Below, one piece after another: positions 22,248-28,080 of a DNA stretch of 30,152 nucleotides. The position numbers were made by a program, and so were the translations under genes. Numbering within the stretch: position 1 is the stretch's first letter; the number at the start of each line of letters is the position of its first letter. The DNA is taken from IMG/VR virus record IMGVR_UViG_3300023176_003427, positions 1-30,152 of that record. One strand, 5' to 3'. The notes under the pieces were generated by a model. That model ran no database searches. It was not told the origin of the DNA and saw only the letters and a program-made list of their open reading frames with translations. The stretch comes from a virus.

Positions 22248-22635
22248 AACATCTGTTATCAGTTTTTTCTCTGATCAGTTTATCTGCGAAATCAAATGCG
22301 TGTTTGGCAAACATCTCAGCACCAACACCATCGAACTCCACGATCTCAGCAAGGTCATGTTTCTCAAGTGCCTTCAGTTTGTCCAAGTGTGGATCATTGA
22401 TGTCCACTGCGGTCTTGTGATCGAAATGATCCTCCAACCATTTCTTCAGTGGCTTCAATGATCCGAAGTCCACCGCCCAGTTCTTGTTGTCCAGTCGATC
22501 GCAACCGAACGTGAATCTGAATGCCAGGCTGTATCCGTGCAGTAAGTGACAGTGTGAGTGGTCTGCGTTGGGCTGTCTGAACACGCAGGCCAATCCTATG
22601 TTGTGTCCGTATGTTTTAGTCGAGTAGTAAGTCAT
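22186..22635 (-). CDS. 6-pyruvoyl/6-carboxy-tetrahydropterin synthase family protein (QueD-like)
   Basis: 149 aa from ATG 22635 with Shine-Dalgarno AAGGAG. The family features are DHSHCHLLHGYSL (Cys29, His33), AVDFGSLKPLK, FDHKTAVDINDP (Asp72, His73) and the closing ECMEHGANSAIY. QueD makes 6-carboxytetrahydropterin for queuosine and other 7-deazaguanines; PTPS makes 6-pyruvoyl-tetrahydropterin. The third zinc histidine of HGH is Tyr35, and the AAHRL histidine position holds ACVFR, so the metal site differs from E. coli QueD, with His26/His28/His30 as possible substitutes. No QueC, QueE, FolE or DpdA gene is in the window, so a DNA-modification pathway is not shown. Confidence 0.8.
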   Translation of the reverse strand: MTYYSTKTYGHNIGLACVFRQPNADHSHCHLLHGYSLAFRFTFGCDRLDNKNWAVDFGSLKPLKKWLEDHFDHKTAVDINDPHLDKLKALEKHDLAEIVEFDGVGAEMFAKHAFDFADKLIREKTDNRCYVVEVECMEHGANSAIYRKE

Positions 22636-22663
22636 CGTTTCTCCTTGCGTTGATGACTTGCAG

Positions 22664-22674
22664 AGTGTTTATAG
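22664..22674 (-). promoter_or_regulatory. Possible late-like promoter element for the QueD-like gene
   Basis: The minus strand reads CTATAAACACT in the 69-bp gap, 28 nt or more before the ATG at 22635. It differs by one base from the T4 octamer TATAAATA. No good -35 box is seen. A Shine-Dalgarno is present, unlike the short-leader genes. Confidence 0.35.
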
Positions 22675-22704
22675 AGGGGTGAAAGTCTTGAGTCCTCTCG
22701 ATCA

Positions 22705-22959
22705 TCAGTTCAACTTCTTGTCCAACTTCTGATCCATGTCCATCTGGAACGCTGTGTCTCTGATGCGATCCGTCAGTTCGTTTGGTATATTTAATTCTCC
22801 ATCGATGATGCTCTTCAAGAAATGTATCATCACAGTGAACTCGTTCCTGTTTGCAACAGTCTCAGGATCTATGCCGTGTTTCTCCATTGCGTTCAGCATG
22901 GCCTCTGAAACGTCTACCAGTGCCTTGATGCTCGTCGAGTGTTTGTCGAAGTGTGCCAT
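22705..22959 (-). CDS. Small helical hypothetical protein
   Basis: 84 aa from ATG 22959, overlapping the stop of the LSm-like gene (TAATG), so translation is coupled. The sequence is predicted mainly helical (SIKALVDVSEAMLNAMEKHG, then MIHFLKSIIDGEL) with charged ends. No cysteines, motifs or membrane segment. It is likely transcribed with the LSm-like gene from the strong sigma70-type promoter at 23274-23301, so it may be an early protein. Function unknown. Confidence 0.65.
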   Translation of the reverse strand: MAHFDKHSTSIKALVDVSEAMLNAMEKHGIDPETVANRNEFTVMIHFLKSIIDGELNIPNELTDRIRDTAFQMDMDQKLDKKLN

Positions 22960-23267
22960 TAGGTTATGATACTGGGTTTCTTGGGAACCTCGATCTTGCT
23001 GAATACTCTATTATATTCCTCAGCAATCTTGTCATTGATGTGTGCTATAGAAATCAGTTTGTCGATTGCGATGTTGAATGGTTCGTCCTGTTTAGCAGTG
23101 GAGAAAAATGTACCAAATGCCAATCCCTGCGGACCATTCATCAGCACAAGTGCCTTCTCGATACTGATGTATCTCGTGTCGGTCCTGCTAAGATATTTTG
23201 CGATGACTTCTTCTCCTGAAGCCAATTTAAGAGTAACTAGATCTCCATCTTTTATTTTATCAAACAT
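22959..23267 (-). CDS. LSm/Sm-like fold phage protein
   Basis: 102 aa from ATG 23267. It opens with the Sm-like pattern IKDGDLVTLKLASGEEVIAK: a short helix, then strands where Leu and Gly in L-x-x-G-E-E-V-x-A correspond to Sm motif 1. Later strands are ISIEKALVLMN and FNIAIDKLISIAHI, with a helix at the C-terminus (DKIAEEYNRVFS). Sm-like proteins bind RNA (Hfq) or act as ring scaffolds. No Hfq-specific residues are identifiable, so the fold call is tentative. It has a near-consensus sigma70-type promoter with the ATG at the expected transcription start, implying early, strong expression. Confidence 0.5.
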   Translation of the reverse strand: MFDKIKDGDLVTLKLASGEEVIAKYLSRTDTRYISIEKALVLMNGPQGLAFGTFFSTAKQDEPFNIAIDKLISIAHINDKIAEEYNRVFSKIEVPKKPSIIT

Positions 23268-23273
23268 AACCTT

Positions 23274-23301
23274 ATTATAAACTATACTAGGCGTTTGTCA
23301 A
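23274..23301 (-). promoter_or_regulatory. Consensus sigma70 promoter for the LSm-like operon
   Basis: TTGACA (23301-23296), a 16-nt spacer and TATAAT (23279-23274): both hexamers match the consensus exactly. The ATG at 23267 is 6 nt below the -10, at the predicted start of transcription. The -35 overlaps the last codons of the glycosylase gene. Confidence 0.8.
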
Positions 23302-23729
23302 TCATCAAATTTGAAAATATTATCGTATTTGTCATTTAGATATTTCCTGAGCTCCTTGTCCTTGACATCGAATGGTATTGTGCCCATGAAGAAGATGTCA
23401 TAACTGTCTGATCCATACTTTCCGATGCCGTGTAAATCTTTGACGTCCCACCCATCCCAGTTGAGATATTCTTCAGTCATCCGTCTGATCCTTTTTGGCC
23501 TCACATTCCACATGCCCAAAGGTTTCAGCATATTCTGTTGTGTCTTCAAACTTCCTCGTAGGTACGCTTCGGGATCAGGATACCTCGCGAAAAGTTTTGG
23601 TAAGATTATTTTGACGTGTTTCCTATAGGTTTGGTTGAGACAAATTACAGCAACCATGTGCTTCCATTCCTTGTTAGGTTCCCGCAACTGTTCCTGGACC
23701 ATGAGGTGATCCACCATTGGTTTGATCAT
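23298..23729 (-). CDS. MBD4-like HhH-GPD DNA glycosylase
   Basis: 143 aa from ATG 23729. The whole protein follows the catalytic domain of mammalian MBD4: VAVICLNQTYRKHVKIILP, then LLKPLG-type helices (MLKPLGMWNVRPKRIRRM). The helix-hairpin-helix is LHGIGKYGSDSYDIFFMG (99-116) and the catalytic Asp124 sits in VKDKELRKYLND, matching the D-H-K-L-N-K-Y segment of MBD4. MBD4 removes thymine or uracil from T:G and U:G mismatches that arise by deamination. There is no Fe-S cluster loop as in endonuclease III. It is driven by its own sigma70-type promoter. With UvdE it gives the phage two repair enzymes for light and deamination damage. Confidence 0.85.
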   Translation of the reverse strand: MIKPMVDHLMVQEQLREPNKEWKHMVAVICLNQTYRKHVKIILPKLFARYPDPEAYLRGSLKTQQNMLKPLGMWNVRPKRIRRMTEEYLNWDGWDVKDLHGIGKYGSDSYDIFFMGTIPFDVKDKELRKYLNDKYDNIFKFDD

Positions 23730-23735
23730 GTTACA

Positions 23736-23763
23736 ATTTTATATGCTATTTGTTTTTTGTCAA
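23736..23763 (-). promoter_or_regulatory. Sigma70-type promoter for the glycosylase
   Basis: TTGACA (23763-23758), a 16-nt spacer and TAAAAT (23741-23736), with ATG 23729 only 6 nt after the -10. It overlaps the 3' end of the second GNGESR gene. Confidence 0.65.
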
Positions 23764-24384
23764 CTGCTTGTTGATGAACCGGGCCATGCCGTCGTAGGTC
23801 TCCTGGAACACGTTCGAGTGCTGGCTCCATTCCTTGGGCATCTCCCAACGGTCATGGTTCACCACGATCCATCTTGTGTCTGGATCTGAGTATCCCATCA
23901 ACTTGTGGAACTGGTATATCCAGTATGATGGATCAACAGGTCTCTTGATGTAGGTGTATCCCTCGGAACCCGTATACATGTTGTTGATCTTGCCCTTCTC
24001 CAACGGGTGTAGATCGAATCCCAACATGAATATGGCCTTGGGTCGGAACGTCAGTCCCAACACACCTGCGTATGGTCCTGTGCCCCAGTGGAAAGGTTCG
24101 TCCTGTCTCTTCTCTCCCTTATAAGGTAGGTCGGGAAATTTCTTAACGTTGGGCCAGTGTGCGAACTGGTCCGCCCAATCGTTTCTGGTGTAGATTGTTG
24201 TGCCTTTACCAACCGCGTTCGCGGCCTGTTGGCACATATGCCTGTCAGCACAACAAAGATATTCTGTCACATAGTCTCGGTAGATTGCGTTGCAACCAAT
24301 TACCGTACTGAACATTTTCAATGGTGAGATATCAAATCCCCTACGGCTCTCACCGTTGCCGATTATGGAAACATACTTGGTCAT
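23746..24384 (-). CDS. GNGESR-motif protein 2 (DUF115/GT42-like Rossmann fold)
   Basis: 212 aa from ATG 24384. It shares with the protein at 18986-19729 the opening SIIGNGESR (6-14) and VIGCNAIYRDYV (28-39). It also shares the later WGTGPYAGVLGLTF and AIFMLGFDLH, corresponding to S-G-x-x-A and G-x-D of GT42/DUF115-type proteins. The C-terminus is aromatic-rich (DPSYWIYQFHKLMGY). The two copies are diverged outside these motifs, so they probably act on different substrates. A TTAAATA hexamer 5 nt before the ATG suggests a leaderless transcript. Substrate unknown; a surface or nucleotide glycan is suggested by family resemblance only. Confidence 0.62.
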   Translation of the reverse strand: MTKYVSIIGNGESRRGFDISPLKMFSTVIGCNAIYRDYVTEYLCCADRHMCQQAANAVGKGTTIYTRNDWADQFAHWPNVKKFPDLPYKGEKRQDEPFHWGTGPYAGVLGLTFRPKAIFMLGFDLHPLEKGKINNMYTGSEGYTYIKRPVDPSYWIYQFHKLMGYSDPDTRWIVVNHDRWEMPKEWSQHSNVFQETYDGMARFINKQLTKNK

Positions 24385-24465
24385 AATGCTATTTAATCAC
24401 CCCTTTAAACGCACACAGGCGTCTGTATACTGCTGGTAAAATTGAAATAGGAATAGTTGTACATA

Positions 24466-24720
24466 TCACTCATTTCCGTTGATTAAATGCCATACGGTGA
24501 GATATTTGTCCCAGGCCTTTTGCAGTGTTGGATACTTCCTCCTCAGTGCTATGGCCTCTACTCCCACCATTTCCGCCTCCTCGTATGCCCGTTCCTCATC
24601 CTTGGCCTTCTGCGATTGTTCTACCAAGATCCTGTCACCATTTGGTAATTGTTCATACACTGTTTCTCCTTCATCTGGCGAAACGTAAATGGGATTGATC
24701 CTTCTTGCTTTTCTTGGCAT
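24466..24720 (-). CDS. Small hypothetical protein
   Basis: 84 aa from ATG 24720, overlapping the HIT gene stop as ATGA. The N-terminus is basic (MPRKARRINPIYV), followed by a charged helix (EQSQKAKDEERAYEEAEMVG) and a tail with Trp residues (KAWDKYLTVWHLINGNE). No motif recognised. It is presumably translated by coupling with the HIT-family gene, and about 80 bp without genes follow. Confidence 0.6.
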   Translation of the reverse strand: MPRKARRINPIYVSPDEGETVYEQLPNGDRILVEQSQKAKDEERAYEEAEMVGVEAIALRRKYPTLQKAWDKYLTVWHLINGNE

Positions 24721-25121
24721 CAGTAATATTTCTTGTGATCGGCACCCGGGTGTGCATGTCTCATTCCACCAATCTTAGGAGAATCACCCTTGTGTCTTGG
24801 TATGAAGTGTATGTGTGGCCACATGATGGTCTGCCCTGCTGGTATTCCTATGTTCATGCCAATGTTGAATCCTGCTATCTTGCCCGCCTTGATCTGCTCA
24901 TTTCCGTAGTCGTACGCCATGCCGTAGGACCTGCCCACGAAATGTGCATTGTTCTCCTTGGGTATGAATAGTTTGTGTCCTGGCACGCACGGATAACGAT
25001 CATTGAAAACGAAAGTGAAATCTGATTCCATGATGGGCGTGTCATTGCCCATCCACACGCTCTCGTCTACACTGTTGACTGGTTCATATTCTTTCTTGTA
25101 GATAGGTTTTTTCGATGGCAT
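24720..25121 (-). CDS. HIT-family protein (nucleotide hydrolase/transferase fold)
   Basis: 133 aa from ATG 25121, overlapping the upstream gene by 38 bp. The HIT region is FVFNDRYPCVPGHKLFIPK (37-55) and AGQTIMWPHIHFIPRHKGD (95-113). The usual H-x-H-x-H-x-x motif appears as W-P-H-I-H-F-I: the first His is Trp101, while the middle catalytic His103 and His105 remain. HIT proteins hydrolyse or transfer nucleoside monophosphates from substrates such as Ap4A or adenylylated lysine. The C-terminus MRHAHPGADHKKYY is His-rich. Activity is likely kept since the nucleophile is present, though the substitution could alter leaving-group handling. Confidence 0.82.
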   Translation of the reverse strand: MPSKKPIYKKEYEPVNSVDESVWMGNDTPIMESDFTFVFNDRYPCVPGHKLFIPKENNAHFVGRSYGMAYDYGNEQIKAGKIAGFNIGMNIGIPAGQTIMWPHIHFIPRHKGDSPKIGGMRHAHPGADHKKYY

Positions 25122-25443
25122 TGGTTTCTATGATTCCTATCCTTATATTACTAGAATTTGGCCTGTGTTGCAACCTGATTTGATCCCATGTCTTGGTTTT
25201 TGGCACTGCTGGATTGTACTCCCATACGCCCAGTAGATTTACCAGGGCCTTCCTGACCTTCTCCGCACCGCCGTGTTTCTTACAGGTGTCGGACCTGCCC
25301 ACGTGTACCACTTTGTTTCCGATCTTAATTTTGTAGACACATTTCAGTCTGATCCATTTGGTCTTGTGGTTCTTGCTGTGCCGGATCTTGAAACCTTCTA
25401 TGTGGTATAGGTCTTCTATCGTGTACCACTTAATATCTGACAT
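25084..25443 (-). CDS. Basic hypothetical protein
   Basis: 119 aa from ATG 25443. Lys, Arg and His are abundant (FKIRHSKNHKTKWIRLK), with beta-type strands in the first half and HVGRSDTCKKHGGAEKVRKA in the middle. The second half has AVPKTKTWDQIRLQHRPN. Charge suggests nucleic-acid binding, but no fold is recognised. It overlaps the exonuclease gene by 14 bp and the HIT gene by 38 bp. A TTAAATA hexamer lies 6 nt before the ATG. Confidence 0.6.
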   Translation of the reverse strand: MSDIKWYTIEDLYHIEGFKIRHSKNHKTKWIRLKCVYKIKIGNKVVHVGRSDTCKKHGGAEKVRKALVNLLGVWEYNPAVPKTKTWDQIRLQHRPNSSNIRIGIIETNAIEKTYLQERI

Positions 25444-25969
25444 TTTTAATATTTAATTGTGCGTAGACCTTCTGTACTTTTTTGGCCTGGAAGTAACAGT
25501 CTTCCAGAGCGTTGTGAAGTCCTGTTCTTTTCTCATTTGGATCTCTAGGAACCAATGAAAACAAAGTCCTGGAATCTCTGATCTGCCAGTACTGCCATGG
25601 TTGTGGATGTCCCAGTTGTGTGTATAAATTCTGTAGTATTGCGTAGTCGAACAATGGTCCTTGGCACCAGAAAACGTCCACTCCGACTGACCACTTATTG
25701 ATGGTCTTGATCATGGCATCCAGACTTATCCTGTCCCGGTCGCCCAATGCCTCTTCCATGATCTCAGGATCTTGTCGGCCCCACCAGTCAAGTGTGTCCT
25801 GCATCACGTCTCTGCCCATTTCCGTCTGTGAGTCAACGTCCACACGGAAGTACATGCCCTGTGAGGGTTCCGCCGTTGTGTATGGATCGAACTTGACACC
25901 ACCAACGGTCAGTACGGTGGCGTTGGGATTAGTGCTTAAGGTCTCTAGATCTATCATTGCGTGGATCAT
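25430..25969 (-). CDS. DEDDh 3'-5' exonuclease (DexA/Rv2179c-like)
   Basis: 179 aa from ATG 25969 (a TTG at 25975 would add two). The ExoI motif HAMIDLETL gives Asp7 and Glu9, GPLFDYAIL gives Asp108, and TGLHNALEDCYFQA gives His152 and Asp157, so all five DEDDh residues are present. The segment DTLDWWGRQDPEIMEEAL matches the region between ExoI and ExoII in T4 DexA and Rv2179c-like exoribonucleases. It would remove nucleotides from 3' ends of DNA or RNA; the substrate is not decided by sequence. A perfect sigma70 promoter ends 5 nt before the ATG, implying early expression. Confidence 0.85.
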   Translation of the reverse strand: MIHAMIDLETLSTNPNATVLTVGGVKFDPYTTAEPSQGMYFRVDVDSQTEMGRDVMQDTLDWWGRQDPEIMEEALGDRDRISLDAMIKTINKWSVGVDVFWCQGPLFDYAILQNLYTQLGHPQPWQYWQIRDSRTLFSLVPRDPNEKRTGLHNALEDCYFQAKKVQKVYAQLNIKNVRY

Positions 25970-25974
25970 ACACA

Positions 25975-26003
25975 ATTATACTGTGGAAAAGTGGTAATGT
26001 CAA
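25975..26003 (-). promoter_or_regulatory. Consensus sigma70 promoter for the exonuclease
   Basis: TTGACA (26003-25998), a 17-nt spacer and TATAAT (25980-25975), all matching the consensus. The A of the ATG at 25969 lies 6 nt past the last base of the -10, so the transcript should start at the start codon. This is the clearest leaderless case in the window. Confidence 0.85.
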
Positions 26004-26010
26004 TCAGGGA

Positions 26011-27150
26011 CTATAGTCCACACCAGTTTCTAAATGATTCCGGAAGGAAGTTTAAATCTATTGATCTTCTTTTGGAGAAATCTTTTAGATAAGTGCTTAT
26101 ATCTGCTCTCTCTGTTGCTGTTGGGGTGGTTTCGATAGATTTAATAAATTTATTTACTTGGAGGTCATTACTGTATTTGTTCATCTTTTCTAACACCTGC
26201 TTTTTACTATTGTCGTCAAGCACATGTGGCATCATGTGCGGCCGTTCGGTCAACGGGTTTGTCCTGATAGGATATCTCTTAAAAACTTCATAAAAATTAG
26301 CGAAGTCTAAATAAGATATATTAGATATTACAGAGGTGAACTCTATTTCATTGCCATACTCCTCCAGCATTTTCACCCTTTGTTGGAAATCACTCCATGT
26401 GTGGCCGTATCTCAAAAGTTCAAAATAACTGCCTGTGGCCTCTGCTGACAGTATGAACTTTATTTTACGATGCTTAAACTTTTCAAGAAAATTTGCCAGC
26501 CTGTTGGCACTGATTCCTAGTCCCGAGGTGATGCTTATTTTTTTGTCCTCTGCACTTTCTATTATTTTTGAAATTGCATTGTTTAATAATGGTTCTCCTC
26601 CCAATAAAGATAACTCAGTGATATCAGACATAGAGATCTCTTTTAATAATAGCCTCAGGAATTTTGTTTCGGTGCTACGTGACTTCTGTTTCATCTTTGA
26701 CCATAATTTTGCCCAGGCGTCATTTTGTATTGTTAAGCCGCTCATCTGGTAATCTCCATTTTTTTCTATATCTTTCTGCCAGGATGAACTAAATTCGGGT
26801 CCACAGTACATACAGGTAAGGTTACAGTCTGTTGAAAGAGATATACTGAGATTCCTTAGCGGAGCCATGGGATCATTTATGTACGTCGGTTGCTGTATTT
26901 CTAACCTTTTGCTGGATAAACCTTTTTCTTCGTATTTGTAACAACCAAAATGGCATGATTTGCAGGATTTATCTTCGAGCATGGTTTTACGATCATCAAG
27001 CATGGTATCGGTGTAAAATAGTTTTCCTGGGTTGGCTTCTAGCCAATCAAGATTGATTCTTTCTGGCAAGGCGTTACAGCAGTTGTACAGCAATCTGCTT
27101 TGAACGTGTACCTGTAGGTCAGTAAATTTAGCAGAACAGTAGTAATCCAT
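26011..27150 (-). CDS. Radical SAM enzyme with extra N-terminal cysteine cluster (twitch-like)
   Basis: 379 aa from ATG 27150; the longer frame adds 34 basic residues that overlap the upstream gene. The SAM-cluster motif is DCNLTCMYCGPEF (Cys109, Cys113, Cys116) and the SAM-binding motif is LLGGEPLL (183-190). Before the core there are Cys24-Cys25 and SCKSCHFGC (Cys63, Cys66, Cys70), which could hold an auxiliary cluster, as in twitch/SPASM enzymes though there it is C-terminal. The product modified is unknown. A sigma70-type promoter precedes it. The window's A-type Fe-S carrier could help assemble its clusters. The 73-aa exported protein upstream is a possible but unproven partner. Confidence 0.82.
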   Translation of the reverse strand: MDYYCSAKFTDLQVHVQSRLLYNCCNALPERINLDWLEANPGKLFYTDTMLDDRKTMLEDKSCKSCHFGCYKYEEKGLSSKRLEIQQPTYINDPMAPLRNLSISLSTDCNLTCMYCGPEFSSSWQKDIEKNGDYQMSGLTIQNDAWAKLWSKMKQKSRSTETKFLRLLLKEISMSDITELSLLGGEPLLNNAISKIIESAEDKKISITSGLGISANRLANFLEKFKHRKIKFILSAEATGSYFELLRYGHTWSDFQQRVKMLEEYGNEIEFTSVISNISYLDFANFYEVFKRYPIRTNPLTERPHMMPHVLDDNSKKQVLEKMNKYSNDLQVNKFIKSIETTPTATERADISTYLKDFSKRRSIDLNFLPESFRNWCGL

Positions 27151-27155
27151 GCTTA

Positions 27156-27185
27156 TATTTAAATTAAGTTGCGATGGTGTGTAAA
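27156..27185 (-). promoter_or_regulatory. Sigma70-type promoter for the radical SAM gene
   Basis: TTTACA (27185-27180), an 18-nt spacer and TAAATA (27161-27156), followed 5 nt later by ATG 27150. It fills the gap after the exported-protein gene. Confidence 0.5.
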
Positions 27186-27407
27186 TTAAGCGTCGTCGCC
27201 GATCTTGTAGTGGTCCTGGTATTCCTTGAACTGTGCTTCTGTGAGGCACCATATCTCACCTGAGCTCTGTGGGAAATTGATCATTGCGTATTCCTTCACT
27301 TCCGCACCCGAGGCCTCGCACAATGCTTTGGTGTCATAGAGTTTCTGTTCGTACACGCTCTCACAGGCTCCCGCCATGCACATGTAGACCACTAAAATAA
27401 ATTTCAT
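27186..27407 (-). CDS. Small exported cysteine-containing protein
   Basis: 73 aa from ATG 27407. The first 14 residues (MKFILVVYMCMAGA) are hydrophobic and followed by Cys15, so a signal peptide or lipobox-like anchor is likely; Cys10, Cys15, Cys30 and Cys54 are spaced for disulfides. The mature part (about 55 residues) is acidic with NFPQSSGEIWC. Exported proteins of this size occur in marine phages with no assigned function. The TTAAATAC element 5 nt before the ATG resembles a late element with one mismatch. It is divergent from the membrane protein genes and precedes the radical SAM gene. Confidence 0.65.
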   Translation of the reverse strand: MKFILVVYMCMAGACESVYEQKLYDTKALCEASGAEVKEYAMINFPQSSGEIWCLTEAQFKEYQDHYKIGDDA

Positions 27408-27458
27408 AAAAGTATTTAAGATAGGCTAAAATTGATAAAACTAGCACATCTGTATGTT

Positions 27459-27469
27459 GGTAAATACAC
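27459..27469 (+). promoter_or_regulatory. Possible late-like element for the membrane protein pair
   Basis: GGTAAATACAC precedes the ATG at 27477 by 10 nt after the TAAATA. It matches the late octamer except at one or two positions. No -35 box or Shine-Dalgarno is obvious. Confidence 0.35.
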
Positions 27470-27476
27470 GCACATT

Positions 27477-27755
27477 ATGGATTTCGTGACATTCATCGCA
27501 GAAGTGGGTTTCCCAATAGCAGGTGCCATAGCGGCAGGTGCCTTCGTGTTCATCACGCTGAAATTCATTTTAGCAAGTGTGACGGGATCTGTGAACAGTC
27601 TGAAGGCCATAATTGGTGCACTGGACAACAGGGTGCAGACCATGAACAATGACCTGGTCAAGATAGATGCACTGTTGAGTTACGTATTAAAGATCAGACC
27701 CAACGCGGACAGGTTGGCCGCAAACGAGGGCAAGAACGATGCTAGACGCGACTAA
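27477..27755 (+). CDS. Small membrane protein 1, holin-like topology
   Basis: 92 aa from ATG 27477; the longer frame begins at a TTG at 27432 without support. There is one strong membrane segment at residues about 10-33 (GFPIAGAIAAGAFVFITLKF), then an amphipathic coiled-coil-like region (SLKAIIGALDNRVQTMNNDL) and a basic hydrophilic tail. It is a paralogue of the next gene: both share G-F-P-I at the membrane start, D-R/N-D spacing and L-S-x-V-L. A single N-terminal helix with a charged helical tail resembles BhlA/UviB-type holins, so a holin is possible; but it sits far from the lysin and next to an adenylate cyclase, so a membrane partner of the cyclase is equally open. Confidence 0.7.
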   Translation: MDFVTFIAEVGFPIAGAIAAGAFVFITLKFILASVTGSVNSLKAIIGALDNRVQTMNNDLVKIDALLSYVLKIRPNADRLAANEGKNDARRD

Positions 27756-28080
27756 CGATATAGTGACAATGATCAAGGATTTTGGTTTTCCTATCGTGGC
27801 CGCGATGGGATTGGGTTACTTCGTGTACTACATATGGAAATGGGTGACTGAAGAGATCAAACCGGTGTTGGGTGATGCATCATCAACACTGATAAAACTC
27901 GTGGACAGAATAAGAATGTTAGACAATGATATGATAAGATTGAACACAAAACTTTCAATGGTGCTAGAGTATAAGGAAGAAATCATAAAGTCTGGACGTT
28001 CAGACGAGTTAGACGAGATACTTGCCAAATACAAAACAAAATCTGAGAGCTTCGACTCCACAGGCGATACAAAAAAATAA
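27739..28080 (+). CDS. Small membrane protein 2, paralogue of membrane protein 1
   Basis: 113 aa from ATG 27739, overlapping the previous gene by 17 bp. The membrane segment is residues about 16-35 (FGFPIVAAMGLGYFVYYIWK), then a coiled coil (LIKLVDRIRMLDNDMIRLNT) and a longer hydrophilic tail ending in Lys/Asp/Ser-rich residues. Identity to protein 1 is about one quarter over 62 aligned residues by eye. The two may form hetero-oligomers, like a holin and antiholin. The stop codon at 28078-28080 abuts the convergent cyclase stop at 28081 with no spacer, so there is no room for a terminator between them. Confidence 0.7.
   Translation: MLDATNDIVTMIKDFGFPIVAAMGLGYFVYYIWKWVTEEIKPVLGDASSTLIKLVDRIRMLDNDMIRLNTKLSMVLEYKEEIIKSGRSDELDEILAKYKTKSESFDSTGDTKK

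Noticed and set aside
24405-24464. 19-codon ORF in the gap between the GNGESR gene and the 84-aa gene
   Set aside because: No Shine-Dalgarno, no promoter and a composition expected by chance; too short to support.
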